A stretch of 64,000 nucleotides of DNA from Marinobacter bohaiensis (GTDB lineage Bacteria > Pseudomonadota > Gammaproteobacteria > Pseudomonadales > Oleiphilaceae): positions 62,001 through 126,000 of the forward strand of contig NZ_QGEH01000002.1 of the NCBI RefSeq assembly GCF_003258515.1. The letters run 5' to 3'. Below, in pieces: positions 1 through 7,273 of this stretch. The first letter of the stretch is position 1; each line of letters begins with the position of its first letter. Below the pieces are notes generated by a model. It was not told the DNA's origin, searched no databases, and was given only the letters and a program-made list of their open reading frames with translations. Position numbers and translations under genes: made by a program.

Positions 1-696
1 CGCAAAGCCAACACCGACGGTCTGGGACTGGATAAGCTGGGCATCGACCTCAACGCCAACGGCACCGTGCAGGTGGACGAGACCCTGCAGACCCGCCTGC
101 CCGGCATCTACGCCTGTGGCGATGTGGCCGGCCCCTACCAGTTCACCCACGCCGCGGCCCACCAGGCCTGGTACGCCAGCGTCAACAGCCTGTTCGGCAC
201 TTTCCGCCGCTTCAAGGTCGACTATCGGGTGCTGCCCTGGACCACCTTCACCGATCCGGAAGTGGCCCGCGTGGGCCTGAACGAACAGGAGGCCGCCGAA
301 CAGGGCATCGAGGTGGAGGTGACCACCTACGGCCTGGATGACCTGGACCGTGCCATCGCCGAGGGTGATGCCGAAGGTTTCGTGAAGGTGCTGACGCCGC
401 CGGGCAAGGACCGCATCCTCGGCGCCACCATTGCCGGCCATCACGCCGGGGAGCTGATCACCGAGTTCATCAGCGCCATGAAACACGGCTACGGGCTGAA
501 CAAGATCCTGGGCACCATCCACGTCTATCCGACGCTGTCGGAAGCCAACAAGTTCGCAGCCGGCAACTGGAAAAAGGCCCACGCGCCGGAAGCGGCCCTC
601 AACCTGCTGCAGCGCTTCCACCGCTGGCGCCGGGGAGGCACCCGCGAGCAGGATGCGACGCCGGCCCACCCCGAAACTCCCGGTGGGCCGAGCTGA
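1..696 (+). CDS. FAD-dependent pyridine nucleotide-disulfide oxidoreductase, C-terminal part
   Basis: The reading frame is open from the first base, so this is the 3' end of a longer gene (231 codons visible). The visible part starts in the end of the NAD(P)-binding region (RKANTDGLGLDKLGI), followed by the FAD-binding signature GIYACGDVAG, where the Asp contacts FAD in this family. It ends with the pyridine nucleotide-disulfide oxidoreductase dimerisation domain (WTTFTDPEVARVGL, then the HAGELI and HVYPTLSEA stretches). This pattern is typical of mercuric-reductase-like or dihydrolipoamide-dehydrogenase-like proteins. The dimerisation domain ends in HVYPTLSEANK rather than the HxHPTxSE His-Glu pair of lipoamide dehydrogenase, so a lipoamide substrate is unlikely. 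The N-terminal CxxxxC redox pair lies outside the window, so the exact substrate cannot be decided. Confidence 0.88.
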   Translation, partial: RKANTDGLGLDKLGIDLNANGTVQVDETLQTRLPGIYACGDVAGPYQFTHAAAHQAWYASVNSLFGTFRRFKVDYRVLPWTTFTDPEVARVGLNEQEAAEQGIEVEVTTYGLDDLDRAIAEGDAEGFVKVLTPPGKDRILGATIAGHHAGELITEFISAMKHGYGLNKILGTIHVYPTLSEANKFAAGNWKKAHAPEAALNLLQRFHRWRRGGTREQDATPAHPETPGGPS

Positions 697-817
697 CAGG
701 GCTTCGACAGAAAGGGCGGCTGCAAGTCATTGACCGGCGGCCTATAATTAACGACAGGATTTTCCGGGAAAGACAGGGCCGGGCAAGGGCGTCCGGTTCC
801 CGGGAACACTGGAAACC

Positions 818-845
818 GGCCCCGCCAGAGAGGCGTGGCGGGGCC
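818..845 (-). terminator. Hairpin downstream of the sutA-like gene
   Basis: A perfect 10-bp inverted repeat (GGCCCCGCCA / TGGCGGGGCC, 8-nt loop) lies 12 nt beyond the stop of the minus-strand gene. Read on the minus strand, only a short GGTTT follows, so it is a weak intrinsic terminator at best. Confidence 0.5.
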
Positions 846-857
846 GCAAGAGAATGA

Positions 858-1082
858 TCAGATCGACCGGTTGTTGAAGCCCGGCTCTGCCTTTCTGGGC
901 GCATCCGAGCGCAGTGTTGTGTCCAGCTCGGTGATCTGGCCGCCCCGACTCAGGAATTCCTCGATATCCGCCTCAAGCTTCGCACGAATGCGTGCCCGGG
1001 CAGCAACGGTGTGGTTATCCTCGGTGTCGGCGCTCCAGTTGTTGCTGGAACTGTCCAGATTGCTTTCGTCGAGTTCACTCAT
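858..1082 (-). CDS. sutA: SutA-like RNA polymerase-binding transcriptional regulator
   Basis: A 74-aa acidic protein with a disordered Asp/Ser/Asn-rich N-terminus, a central helix (AARARIRAKLEADIEEFL) and a C-terminal tail FLSRGGQITELD followed by residues ending in NNRSI. From memory, Pseudomonas aeruginosa SutA has the same plan: acidic tail, helix, FLSRGGKVQEIE and a C-terminus ending in SRPI. SutA is a small protein that binds RNA polymerase and raises transcription of ribosomal and housekeeping genes during slow growth. This homologue is shorter than the 105-aa Pseudomonas protein because its acidic N-terminus is reduced. The start at 1082 is chosen because GGAGG sits 7 nt upstream; a longer in-frame extension to 1160 lacks such a site. 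The assignment rests on recalled motif similarity. Confidence 0.7.
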   Translation of the reverse strand: MSELDESNLDSSSNNWSADTEDNHTVAARARIRAKLEADIEEFLSRGGQITELDTTLRSDAPRKAEPGFNNRSI

Positions 1083-1329
1083 GGGTTTACCTCCATCAGC
1101 GAAAACAAACCTGGGATCCGACGCTCGGTCGGACCCGTCTCGGCCTCGGAAGCCACTCACTGCCGTGCCTTGCCCGACTATATAATCCCGAATTGTTGCA
1201 TTGACTATTCACGACCAAGGTGTTTTTTGTAACGTTTTGTAACCAGCCTAATCTAACCTCCGGAATCTCCGCTGAAATAGGGATTATGGGTCCTGTTGTC
1301 ACGAGCCTGTAAAGCAGACACCACAACGA

Positions 1330-1356
1330 TTGACACAAAAAATGAATAGTGATTCA
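1330..1356 (+). promoter_or_regulatory. Candidate promoter and TetR operator before the TetR-aidB pair
   Basis: A consensus -35 (TTGACA, 1330-1335) is followed by the inverted repeat TGAAT-AGTG-ATTCA (1343-1356), which ends 19 nt before the TetR start codon and covers the expected -10 region. TetR-family repressors commonly bind such palindromes over their own promoters. The -10 itself is poor (TTCACT at 17-nt spacing). Confidence 0.45.
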
Positions 1357-1375
1357 CTTCTTTTAGGGAGACGCC

Positions 1376-2023
1376 ATGGCCTACCGTGAAACCGAGAAAA
1401 TGCGGCTGCGTAAAGCGGAAATCCGCCAGCGCATTCTCAGCTGCGCCCTGGGCCGGGTCGCCGAGGGCGGTTTCCGCCATGCCCAGATCAACCAGGTGGC
1501 CGAGAAAGCGGAGGTCGCCACCGGCACGGTATACCGGCATTTCGAATCCAAGGCGGAGCTGTTCGCCGAGGTCTTCCGGCTGGCCACCGAGCGCGAAGTC
1601 AGCAAGGTCGGCGAAGCCCTGAACGGCGACGGCCCGGTGCCGCAGCGCCTGGAAAGGGCCCTGCGCCAGTTCGCGGTTCGCGCAATGCATGGCCCGGTAC
1701 TGGCCTGGTCGCTGATCGCCGAGCCGGTGGATCCGGCCGTGGAGGGCGAACGCCTGGCCTACCGGCACGCCTACGCCGAGTTGTTCGAACGCGCCATCCG
1801 CGAGGGCATCGGCGAAGGGTCGCTGCCCTCGCAGGACGCACGACTGAGCGCCACCTGCCTGGTCGGTGCGGTGGCCGAAAGCCTGGTGGGGCCCCTGGCG
1901 CCGACGCAACAGACGACACAGCAGGACACAACATCGCCCACCCTGAGTGAGGCGCAAATAACAGACCTGGTCGAGCCCATCATCACTTTCTGCCTGCAGG
2001 GAGTGACCGGCCAACGGAGATAA
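1376..2023 (+). CDS. TetR/AcrR family transcriptional regulator
   Basis: A 215-aa regulator with the TetR helix-turn-helix near residues 15-60: RQRILSCALGRVAEGGF, then QVAEKAEVATGTVYRHFESK, the classic recognition helix followed by YxxFxSK. The C-terminal ligand-binding half is not assignable to a ligand by eye. AGGGAG precedes the ATG. The stop is only 4 nt before the aidB-like start, so the two genes form an operon and the regulator probably controls the acyl-CoA dehydrogenase together with itself. The palindrome at 1343-1356 is the likely operator. The inducer is unknown; acyl-CoA is a reasonable guess from the partner gene. Confidence 0.9.
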   Translation: MAYRETEKMRLRKAEIRQRILSCALGRVAEGGFRHAQINQVAEKAEVATGTVYRHFESKAELFAEVFRLATEREVSKVGEALNGDGPVPQRLERALRQFAVRAMHGPVLAWSLIAEPVDPAVEGERLAYRHAYAELFERAIREGIGEGSLPSQDARLSATCLVGAVAESLVGPLAPTQQTTQQDTTSPTLSEAQITDLVEPIITFCLQGVTGQRR

Positions 2024-2027
2024 CGTC

Positions 2028-3719
2028 ATGAACGCACCGCATCCGTCCCCTGCCGCGTCCGGCGAGGATCGCTACCTGGCCAACACCCACGAGGTCGTCA
2101 ACCAGCCGCCGGCGCTGGAAAACTACAATCTGTATCATCAGGATCGGGCGTTGCAGGAAGGCGCCCGCCGGGAGGGAGCGGACTGGGCCCGCGACGAACT
2201 CGACGCCTACGGCGCCCTCACCGGCCGGGCCGACAGCATTGAGCTGGGCTTTCTCGCCAACGAGAACAAACCGGTCTTCCACACCCACGACCGTTTCGGT
2301 CACCGCCTGGACCTGGTCAAGTTCCATCCCGCCTACCACCAGTTGATGGACATGGGCCTGAGCCACGGCCTGCACAGCAGCCCCTGGACCGATCCGGGCC
2401 CGGGTGCACACGTGGCCCGGGCCGCCAAGTACTACATGCATTCCCAGGTGGAAGCGGCCCACGGCTGCCCCATCACCATGACTTTCGCCGCCGTGCCGTC
2501 GATCCGCCAGCAACCGGATCTGGCCGAAGCCTGGCTGCCCAGGGTCACCGCGCGCGGCTACGACCCGCGCAACGTGCCGGACGCGGACAAGAACGCGGTC
2601 ACCATCGGCATGGCCATGACCGAGAAACAGGGCGGTTCCGACGTGCGCGCCAACACCACCCGCGCCTACCCGGTGGGCCAGGGGGGGCCGGGTCAGGCCT
2701 ACGAGCTGGTGGGTCACAAGTGGTTTGTGTCGGCCCCCATGTGCGATGCCTTCCTGGTGCTGGCCCAGGCCCCCGGCGGCCTGTCCTGCTTCCTGATGCC
2801 ACGCTGGCGCCCGGACGGGACCAAGAACCCCTGGCAGATCCAGCGCCTCAAGAACAAGATGGGCAACGTGGCCAACGCCTCCAGCGAGGCTGAGCTGCGC
2901 GGTGCCCTGGCCTGGATGGTGGGCGAGGAAGGCCGGGGCGTGCCCACCATCATCGAAATGGTCGCCATGACCCGTTTCGACTGCATGATCGGCAGCTCCG
3001 GCGGCATGCGCCAGGCCGCCGCCCAGGCCCTGCACCACTGCCGCCACCGCGCCGCTTTCGGTGCCCGACTGAGCGAGCAGCCGCTGATGCAGAACGTGCT
3101 GGCGGACCTGGCCCTGGAAAGCGAGGCGGCCCTGGCCATGACCTTACGTGTGGGCCGTTCCCTCGACCATCAGCACAGCGAGCAGGAACGCCTGTTCACG
3201 CGTCTGGCCACGCCGGTGGGCAAGTACTGGATCTGCAAGCGCACGCCGAACCACGCCTACGAGGCCATGGAGTGCATCGGCGGCAGTGGCGTGATGGAAG
3301 ACTGCATCATGCCCCGGCTGTTCCGGGAATCCCCGGTCAACGCCATCTGGGAGGGCAGCGGCAACGTGCAGTGCCTGGATACCCTGCGCGCCCTGCAGAA
3401 ATCCCCGGAAAGCCTGGACGCCTATTTCGCCGAAGTCGCCCAGGCTCGCGGCGCCGACGTCCGTTTCGACCGGTTCCTGGCCCGGTTGCAGGCCGACTTC
3501 GGCCGCCAGGACGACCTCCAGTACCGCGCCCGCAATCTGGTGGATCGCCTGGCGCTGGCCCTGCAGGCTTCGCTGCTGCTGCGCCACAGCACCCCGGCGG
3601 TCGCCGACGCATTCTGCGCCAGTCGCCTGGAACACCACGGCGGCCTCAATATCGGCAACCTCCCCGCCGGCACCGATGCCGCCGCCATCATCGAGCGGGC
3701 GACGCCTGTCGTCGGTTGA
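2028..3719 (+). CDS. aidB: AidB-like acyl-CoA dehydrogenase
   Basis: A 563-aa flavoprotein that follows E. coli AidB along its length: an N-terminal segment (VVNQPPALENYNLY), the FAD-binding stretch ITMTFAA, the MTEKQGGSDV signature, GHKWFVSAP, MTRFDCMIGSSGGMRQA, and near the C-terminus the ESPVNAIWEGSGN motif. AidB is an FAD-containing acyl-CoA dehydrogenase relative that is induced by alkylating agents in E. coli; its physiological substrate is unsettled, and isovaleryl-CoA activity is weak. Here it is co-transcribed with a TetR regulator rather than linked to ada/alkB, which favours control by a metabolite over the adaptive response. It is slightly longer than the 541-aa E. coli protein. 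Confidence 0.88.
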   Translation: MNAPHPSPAASGEDRYLANTHEVVNQPPALENYNLYHQDRALQEGARREGADWARDELDAYGALTGRADSIELGFLANENKPVFHTHDRFGHRLDLVKFHPAYHQLMDMGLSHGLHSSPWTDPGPGAHVARAAKYYMHSQVEAAHGCPITMTFAAVPSIRQQPDLAEAWLPRVTARGYDPRNVPDADKNAVTIGMAMTEKQGGSDVRANTTRAYPVGQGGPGQAYELVGHKWFVSAPMCDAFLVLAQAPGGLSCFLMPRWRPDGTKNPWQIQRLKNKMGNVANASSEAELRGALAWMVGEEGRGVPTIIEMVAMTRFDCMIGSSGGMRQAAAQALHHCRHRAAFGARLSEQPLMQNVLADLALESEAALAMTLRVGRSLDHQHSEQERLFTRLATPVGKYWICKRTPNHAYEAMECIGGSGVMEDCIMPRLFRESPVNAIWEGSGNVQCLDTLRALQKSPESLDAYFAEVAQARGADVRFDRFLARLQADFGRQDDLQYRARNLVDRLALALQASLLLRHSTPAVADAFCASRLEHHGGLNIGNLPAGTDAAAIIERATPVVG

Positions 3720-3742
3720 CGGACCTGTAGTAAAGTGGTGAT

Positions 3743-3766
3743 CAGGGCTGCGGTGCCGCAGCCCTG
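3743..3766 (+). terminator. Hairpin terminator after aidB
   Basis: A strong 11-bp inverted repeat (CAGGGCTGCGG / CCGCAGCCCTG) starts 23 nt after the aidB stop. It is followed by CCCTGTTT, so the U-tract is short. It separates aidB from the DUF503 gene. Confidence 0.6.
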
Positions 3767-3798
3767 CCCTGTTTCACGAGCCTGTCCGGAGTTCCCCC

Positions 3799-4137
3799 AT
3801 GTCAGAAGCCATGCGCCGGTTGCTGGAAGCCACCGGAGACCACCCCGTCATCACCCCGCACCTGGGCGTGCTGACCCTGCACTTCCAGGTCTACGGCTGC
3901 GACGACATCAAGGCCAAGCGCCGCGCCTTCTCCGCCCTCAAGGCGATCTGGGGCAAGGAGCCGGACCTGGCGGTGGCGGAGACCGGCGACCTCGACGCCC
4001 TGGACCGGGCCACCTGGTCGATTGCCGCGCTGGGCACCTCGACCCAACTGATCCAGCAGCGCCTGGACCAGGTGGAGAAAGCCATCGAGCAGCGCATCGA
4101 CGCGCCGGTGCTCGATGTGCATCGGGAGATGCTCTAG
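3799..4137 (+). CDS. DUF503 family protein
   Basis: A 112-aa protein. Residues 21-95 match the DUF503 (YlxP-like) pattern: HLGVLTLHFQVYGCDDIKAKRR, then a helix, then LAVAETGDLDALDRATWSIAALGT and a C-terminal helix (LIQQRLDQVEKAIE). The fold is a small ferredoxin-like alpha/beta domain. In Firmicutes ylxP lies in the nusA-infB-rbfA operon, but here the gene stands alone between aidB and panP, so that context gives no function. The C-terminus carries about 15 extra residues relative to YlxP. Biochemical function is unknown. Confidence 0.8.
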   Translation: MSEAMRRLLEATGDHPVITPHLGVLTLHFQVYGCDDIKAKRRAFSALKAIWGKEPDLAVAETGDLDALDRATWSIAALGTSTQLIQQRLDQVEKAIEQRIDAPVLDVHREML

Positions 4138-4379
4138 CCCCTCGTTGCCCCGGCCAAGCGGCGCTCTGGTCTCCCTATTGATGACGCCTTATACTACGCG
4201 GCCCCATGAGAGTCATGGCAGGACAGCCGTGAAAGGCCCTGAAACAGGGACGCCAGAGCAGTCGCCCGGAGGATCCCGGACCTGCGACAATGAAACGGGC
4301 CCAGGCCCGAATCACGATGCGACCTGTCGGGCGTTACCCGGCGGGGACGGCATCAACCACTGCAATGTGTGTGGCGCGT

Positions 4380-6050
4380 ATGACCGGTAAGAAGAAAACG
4401 GCTCAGGCCTCGCTGGAGGCCATGTATCGGGTATTCACGGTACCCGAGGCCCCCGAATCCACCCTGAGCCGCATCGATCAGGACATCAGCCGAAATCTGG
4501 CGGGTTTCCTGCAGGAACACATCGTCGCCATCGAGCGCGACCTGGGCGATGTGGTGAAGGACTTCAGCGAGTCCGCTGTCCCCGAAAAACCCATTTTCGT
4601 CTCAGAGCAGACCCAGTTCCTGCTGGACAAGCTGGTCGCCCACTCGGTGCATACCGCTTCCCCCAGCTTCATCGGGCACATGACCTCGGCACTGCCCTAC
4701 TTCATGCTGCCGCTGTCGAAGATCATGATCGCGCTGAACCAGAACCTGGTGAAGACGGAAACCTCCAAGGCCTTCACGCCGCTGGAGCGCCAGGTGCTGG
4801 GCATGATTCACCGGCTGGTCTACAACGAGGACAGCGCCTACTACCGCAAGTGGATGCACGATCCGCGCTTTGCCCTGGGTGCCATGTGCTCGGGCGGCAC
4901 CGTCGCCAACCTGACCGCCCTGTGGGTGGCGCGTAACGCGGCGTTCCCGGCGGAAGGCAGCTTCCGCGGCCTGCATGAGGAAGGCCTGTTCCGCGCCCTG
5001 CGCTACTACGGCTACGAAGGCGCCGCCATCCTGGTGTCACGCCGCGGCCACTACTCGCTGCGCAAGGCCGCCGACGTACTGGGCCTGGGCCGCAGCTCGC
5101 TGGTCTCCGTGCCTACCGACGACAACAACCGCATCCAGACCGACGCCCTGCGCGAGAAATGCCTGGAACTGCAGGCGCAGAAGATCAAGGTCATGGCCAT
5201 CTGCGGCATCGCCGGCACCACCGAGACCGGCAGCGTCGATCCGCTGGACGCCATGGCGGACATCGCCACCGAGTTCGGCGCCCACTTCCACGTGGACGCC
5301 GCCTGGGGCGGGCCGACCCTGTTCTCGCGCACCTACGGCCCGCTGCTCAAGGGCATCGAGAAGGCGGACTCGGTCACCTTCGACGCCCACAAGCAGCTGT
5401 ACGTGCCCATGGGCGCCGGCCTGGTGGTGTTCCGCGACCCGGCCATGGTCAACGCCATCGAGCACCACGCCCAGTACATCATCCGCAAGGGTTCCCGCGA
5501 CCTGGGCAGCACCACCCTGGAGGGCTCTCGCCCGGGCATGGCCATGCTGATCCATTCCGGCCTCAAGATCCTGGCCCGGGAAGGCTACGAGCTACTCATC
5601 GACCAGGGCATCGAGAAAGCCAGGCGGTTCGCCGAGATGATCGACGGACGGGACGATTTCGAGCTGGTCACCCGTCCCGAGCTCAACATCCTCACCTACC
5701 GCTACTGCCCGGCGGACACCCAGCGAGCGCTGGAGCAGGCGGACACGCTGCAGTCCGAACGCATCAACGCGTCGCTCAACCGCATCACCAAATTCCTGCA
5801 GAAGACCCAGCGCGAGCACGGCAAGGCGTTCGTCTCCCGGACCCGGCTGGAGCCGGCCAAGCACCATCGCTACCCTTGCGTGGTGTTCCGGGTGGTGCTG
5901 GCCAACCCGCTGACCACGCCGGAGATCCTGCGCGACATCCTCATCGAGCAGGCCGAACTGGCCGGCCACGACGAGATCCGGGACGAGATGAACGTGCTGC
6001 AGAACCTCACCGACGCGGTGCTCTCGCCGCAGCAGGCTCATCGCGCCTGA
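4380..6050 (+). CDS. panP: PLP-dependent aspartate 1-decarboxylase (PanP-type)
   Basis: A 556-aa group II PLP decarboxylase. Visible landmarks are the substrate/PLP region MCSGGTVANLTALW, the Asp-bearing HVDAAWGG stretch that stacks on PLP, and the Schiff-base lysine in TFDAHKQLYVPMG (Lys338 from this start). The N-terminus (EAMYRVFTVPEAPESTLSRIDQDI) matches the family annotated as pyridoxal-dependent aspartate 1-decarboxylase, shown in Vibrio to supply beta-alanine for coenzyme A when the pyruvoyl enzyme PanD is missing. The frame is open upstream to an ATG at 4290, but family members begin near MTGKKKTAQASLEAMY, so 4380 is preferred; the ribosome binding site is weak for both. A TATACT box lies at 4190. 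Glutamate decarboxylase activity is a less likely alternative. Confidence 0.85.
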   Translation: MTGKKKTAQASLEAMYRVFTVPEAPESTLSRIDQDISRNLAGFLQEHIVAIERDLGDVVKDFSESAVPEKPIFVSEQTQFLLDKLVAHSVHTASPSFIGHMTSALPYFMLPLSKIMIALNQNLVKTETSKAFTPLERQVLGMIHRLVYNEDSAYYRKWMHDPRFALGAMCSGGTVANLTALWVARNAAFPAEGSFRGLHEEGLFRALRYYGYEGAAILVSRRGHYSLRKAADVLGLGRSSLVSVPTDDNNRIQTDALREKCLELQAQKIKVMAICGIAGTTETGSVDPLDAMADIATEFGAHFHVDAAWGGPTLFSRTYGPLLKGIEKADSVTFDAHKQLYVPMGAGLVVFRDPAMVNAIEHHAQYIIRKGSRDLGSTTLEGSRPGMAMLIHSGLKILAREGYELLIDQGIEKARRFAEMIDGRDDFELVTRPELNILTYRYCPADTQRALEQADTLQSERINASLNRITKFLQKTQREHGKAFVSRTRLEPAKHHRYPCVVFRVVLANPLTTPEILRDILIEQAELAGHDEIRDEMNVLQNLTDAVLSPQQAHRA

Positions 6051-6128
6051 AGCGCGAACGGTTGTGATCCGGGTGTGATCTGGCGCTATACTGCGCGTAA
6101 AACAACAACAGACACACAGGAGCCGATC

Positions 6129-6599
6129 ATGACCAAAAGCGCAGACCAGTGGTTCGAGGAATACGGCGAGAGCCATCGCAACCCGACCAACAAAGCCATC
6201 CACTGGGTGGCCGTGCCGGTCATTTTTACCACCATCGTCGGCCTGATCTGGTCGATCCCCACACCCGCCGCGTTTGACGCCGTGCCCTGGCTGAACTGGG
6301 CGACCCTGGCGCTGATCATCACCACCGCCTGGTACGTGCGACTGTCGCCGGCCCTGGGCGTGGGCATGGCGCTGTTCAGCGTGCTGATGGTGGCGGTGAT
6401 CGCCGGCTTTGAAAGCACCCAGCTGATGCCGGTGTGGGCCGCTTCGCTGATCCTGTTCGTGGTGATGTGGATTCTCCAGTTCGTCGGCCACCACCTCGAG
6501 GGCAAGAAACCGTCCTTCTTCAAGGACATCCAGTTTCTGCTGATCGGACCGGCGTGGCTGATGGGCTTTATCTACCGGAGCCTCGGGATTCGATATTGA
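6129..6599 (+). CDS. Mpo1/DUF962-like integral membrane protein
   Basis: A 156-aa membrane protein of the Mpo1-like (formerly DUF962, YGL010w) family. The N-terminal signature WFEEYGESHRNPTNKAIHWVAVP is followed by about four transmembrane segments and the family's second motif, FVGHHLEGKKPSFFKDIQFLLIGP. In yeast Mpo1 is an Fe(II)-dependent dioxygenase acting on 2-hydroxy fatty acids, using conserved His residues such as those in the HRNP, IHW and GHH motifs seen here. Whether the bacterial members share that reaction is not settled. The start at 6129 is supported by CAGGAG 7 nt upstream; an upstream in-frame ATG at 6075 sits over the probable promoter (TATACT at 6087-6092). Confidence 0.85.
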   Translation: MTKSADQWFEEYGESHRNPTNKAIHWVAVPVIFTTIVGLIWSIPTPAAFDAVPWLNWATLALIITTAWYVRLSPALGVGMALFSVLMVAVIAGFESTQLMPVWAASLILFVVMWILQFVGHHLEGKKPSFFKDIQFLLIGPAWLMGFIYRSLGIRY

Positions 6600-6719
6600 G
6601 CCGATCAGGGTTACGGGTGCGGAAAGGCCTTTAGCGGGCGCTTTAGCTTCCTGAGCCGCCGAAACGATACCCTCTCGGCGTCGTTTAATAACCGACCTGC
6701 GTTAACACCGGGGACCATT

Positions 6720-6828
6720 GGAAGTGCCTGGATGCCCTTGCCGGAGGAAGGACATGGACGTCCTGGTCGCTATTATGGCCAGGGACGGCCATTAATAGCA
6801 GCGCAGACAAGGGCATCCAGGCGCTTCC
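6720..6828. other. Long structured palindrome (three-way-junction-like element)
   Basis: The 312-bp gap between the Mpo1-like gene and the next gene holds an unusual element. Bases 6720-6740 and 6808-6828 form a 21-bp inverted repeat with one mismatch that would be a G-U pair in plus-strand RNA. Inside it are two more hairpins: AGGAC/GTCCT (6749-6764, loop of 6) and GCTATTATGGCC / GGCCATTAATAGC (6769-6799, one bulge, loop of 6). Together they can fold as a closed outer stem with two inner arms. No open reading frame or U-tract is associated. It could be a structured RNA or a palindromic repeat of the REP/MITE kind; only one copy is seen in this window. Confidence 0.6.
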
Positions 6829-6856
6829 CGCCTGAGCCCCAGCCTGCCGCGGCAAC

Positions 6857-6882
6857 GAAAAACGGCGCCCGCAGGCGCCGTT
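6857..6882 (-). terminator. Rho-independent terminator of the 88-aa gene
   Basis: A perfect 9-bp stem (AACGGCGCC / GGCGCCGTT, loop CGCA) followed on the minus strand by a T-run. It lies 30 nt after the stop of the minus-strand gene ending at 6912. Confidence 0.85.
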
Positions 6883-6911
6883 CTTGTCTTGAATCGGGAT
6901 GATCGCAGCGA

Positions 6912-7178
6912 TCAGTACAGGGCCGCCTCGTCATCCAGCACATCGTGAATGATGTCGATGAACATCTTGTCCGCCTCACTCCAGTTCTCGGGAATTCGCA
7001 CCGTGGTGTTGGCGCTGATTTCCTCTGCGATTTTCTGGTCGGCGTTGGGATCGTCCTTGTGGCGGCGGGCGATCTCGATGCACTTGACTGCGACGGTCGG
7101 GTCACTCAGGACCTTTTTGATGAAGACACGCAGCTCATCGATAATGCGTGCCTGACGGCTTTCGGATGCAGTGCTCAT
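6912..7178 (-). CDS. Hypothetical protein, 88 aa
   Basis: A small soluble protein with no family I recognise. It is mostly helical: residues 8-25 (RQARIIDELRVFIKKVLS), then a basic stretch with IARRHKDDPNADQKIAEEI, and an acidic C-terminus ending in DDEAALY. It contains one Cys and no signal peptide or membrane segment. Reality of the gene is supported by a GGAGA ribosome binding site 6 nt before the ATG and by a clean intrinsic terminator just downstream. It is a monocistronic unit between the structured element and the phosphate transporter gene, on the same strand as the latter. Confidence 0.7.
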   Translation of the reverse strand: MSTASESRQARIIDELRVFIKKVLSDPTVAVKCIEIARRHKDDPNADQKIAEEISANTTVRIPENWSEADKMFIDIIHDVLDDEAALY

Positions 7179-7273
7179 AGGTGTCTCCAGGTTGGCTGTG
7201 CCGGGCAGATGGTTTGTCTAACGCTAACCAAGCTGCCCGGTGAGGGCAAGCGACTTTAGCCGCAGTCCCGTCT

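Noticed and set aside
662-691. Inverted repeat GGCCCACC / GGTGGGCC near the end of the first gene
   Set aside because: It lies inside the coding region, has no T-run and is explained by codon use in a Pro/Gly-rich tail.
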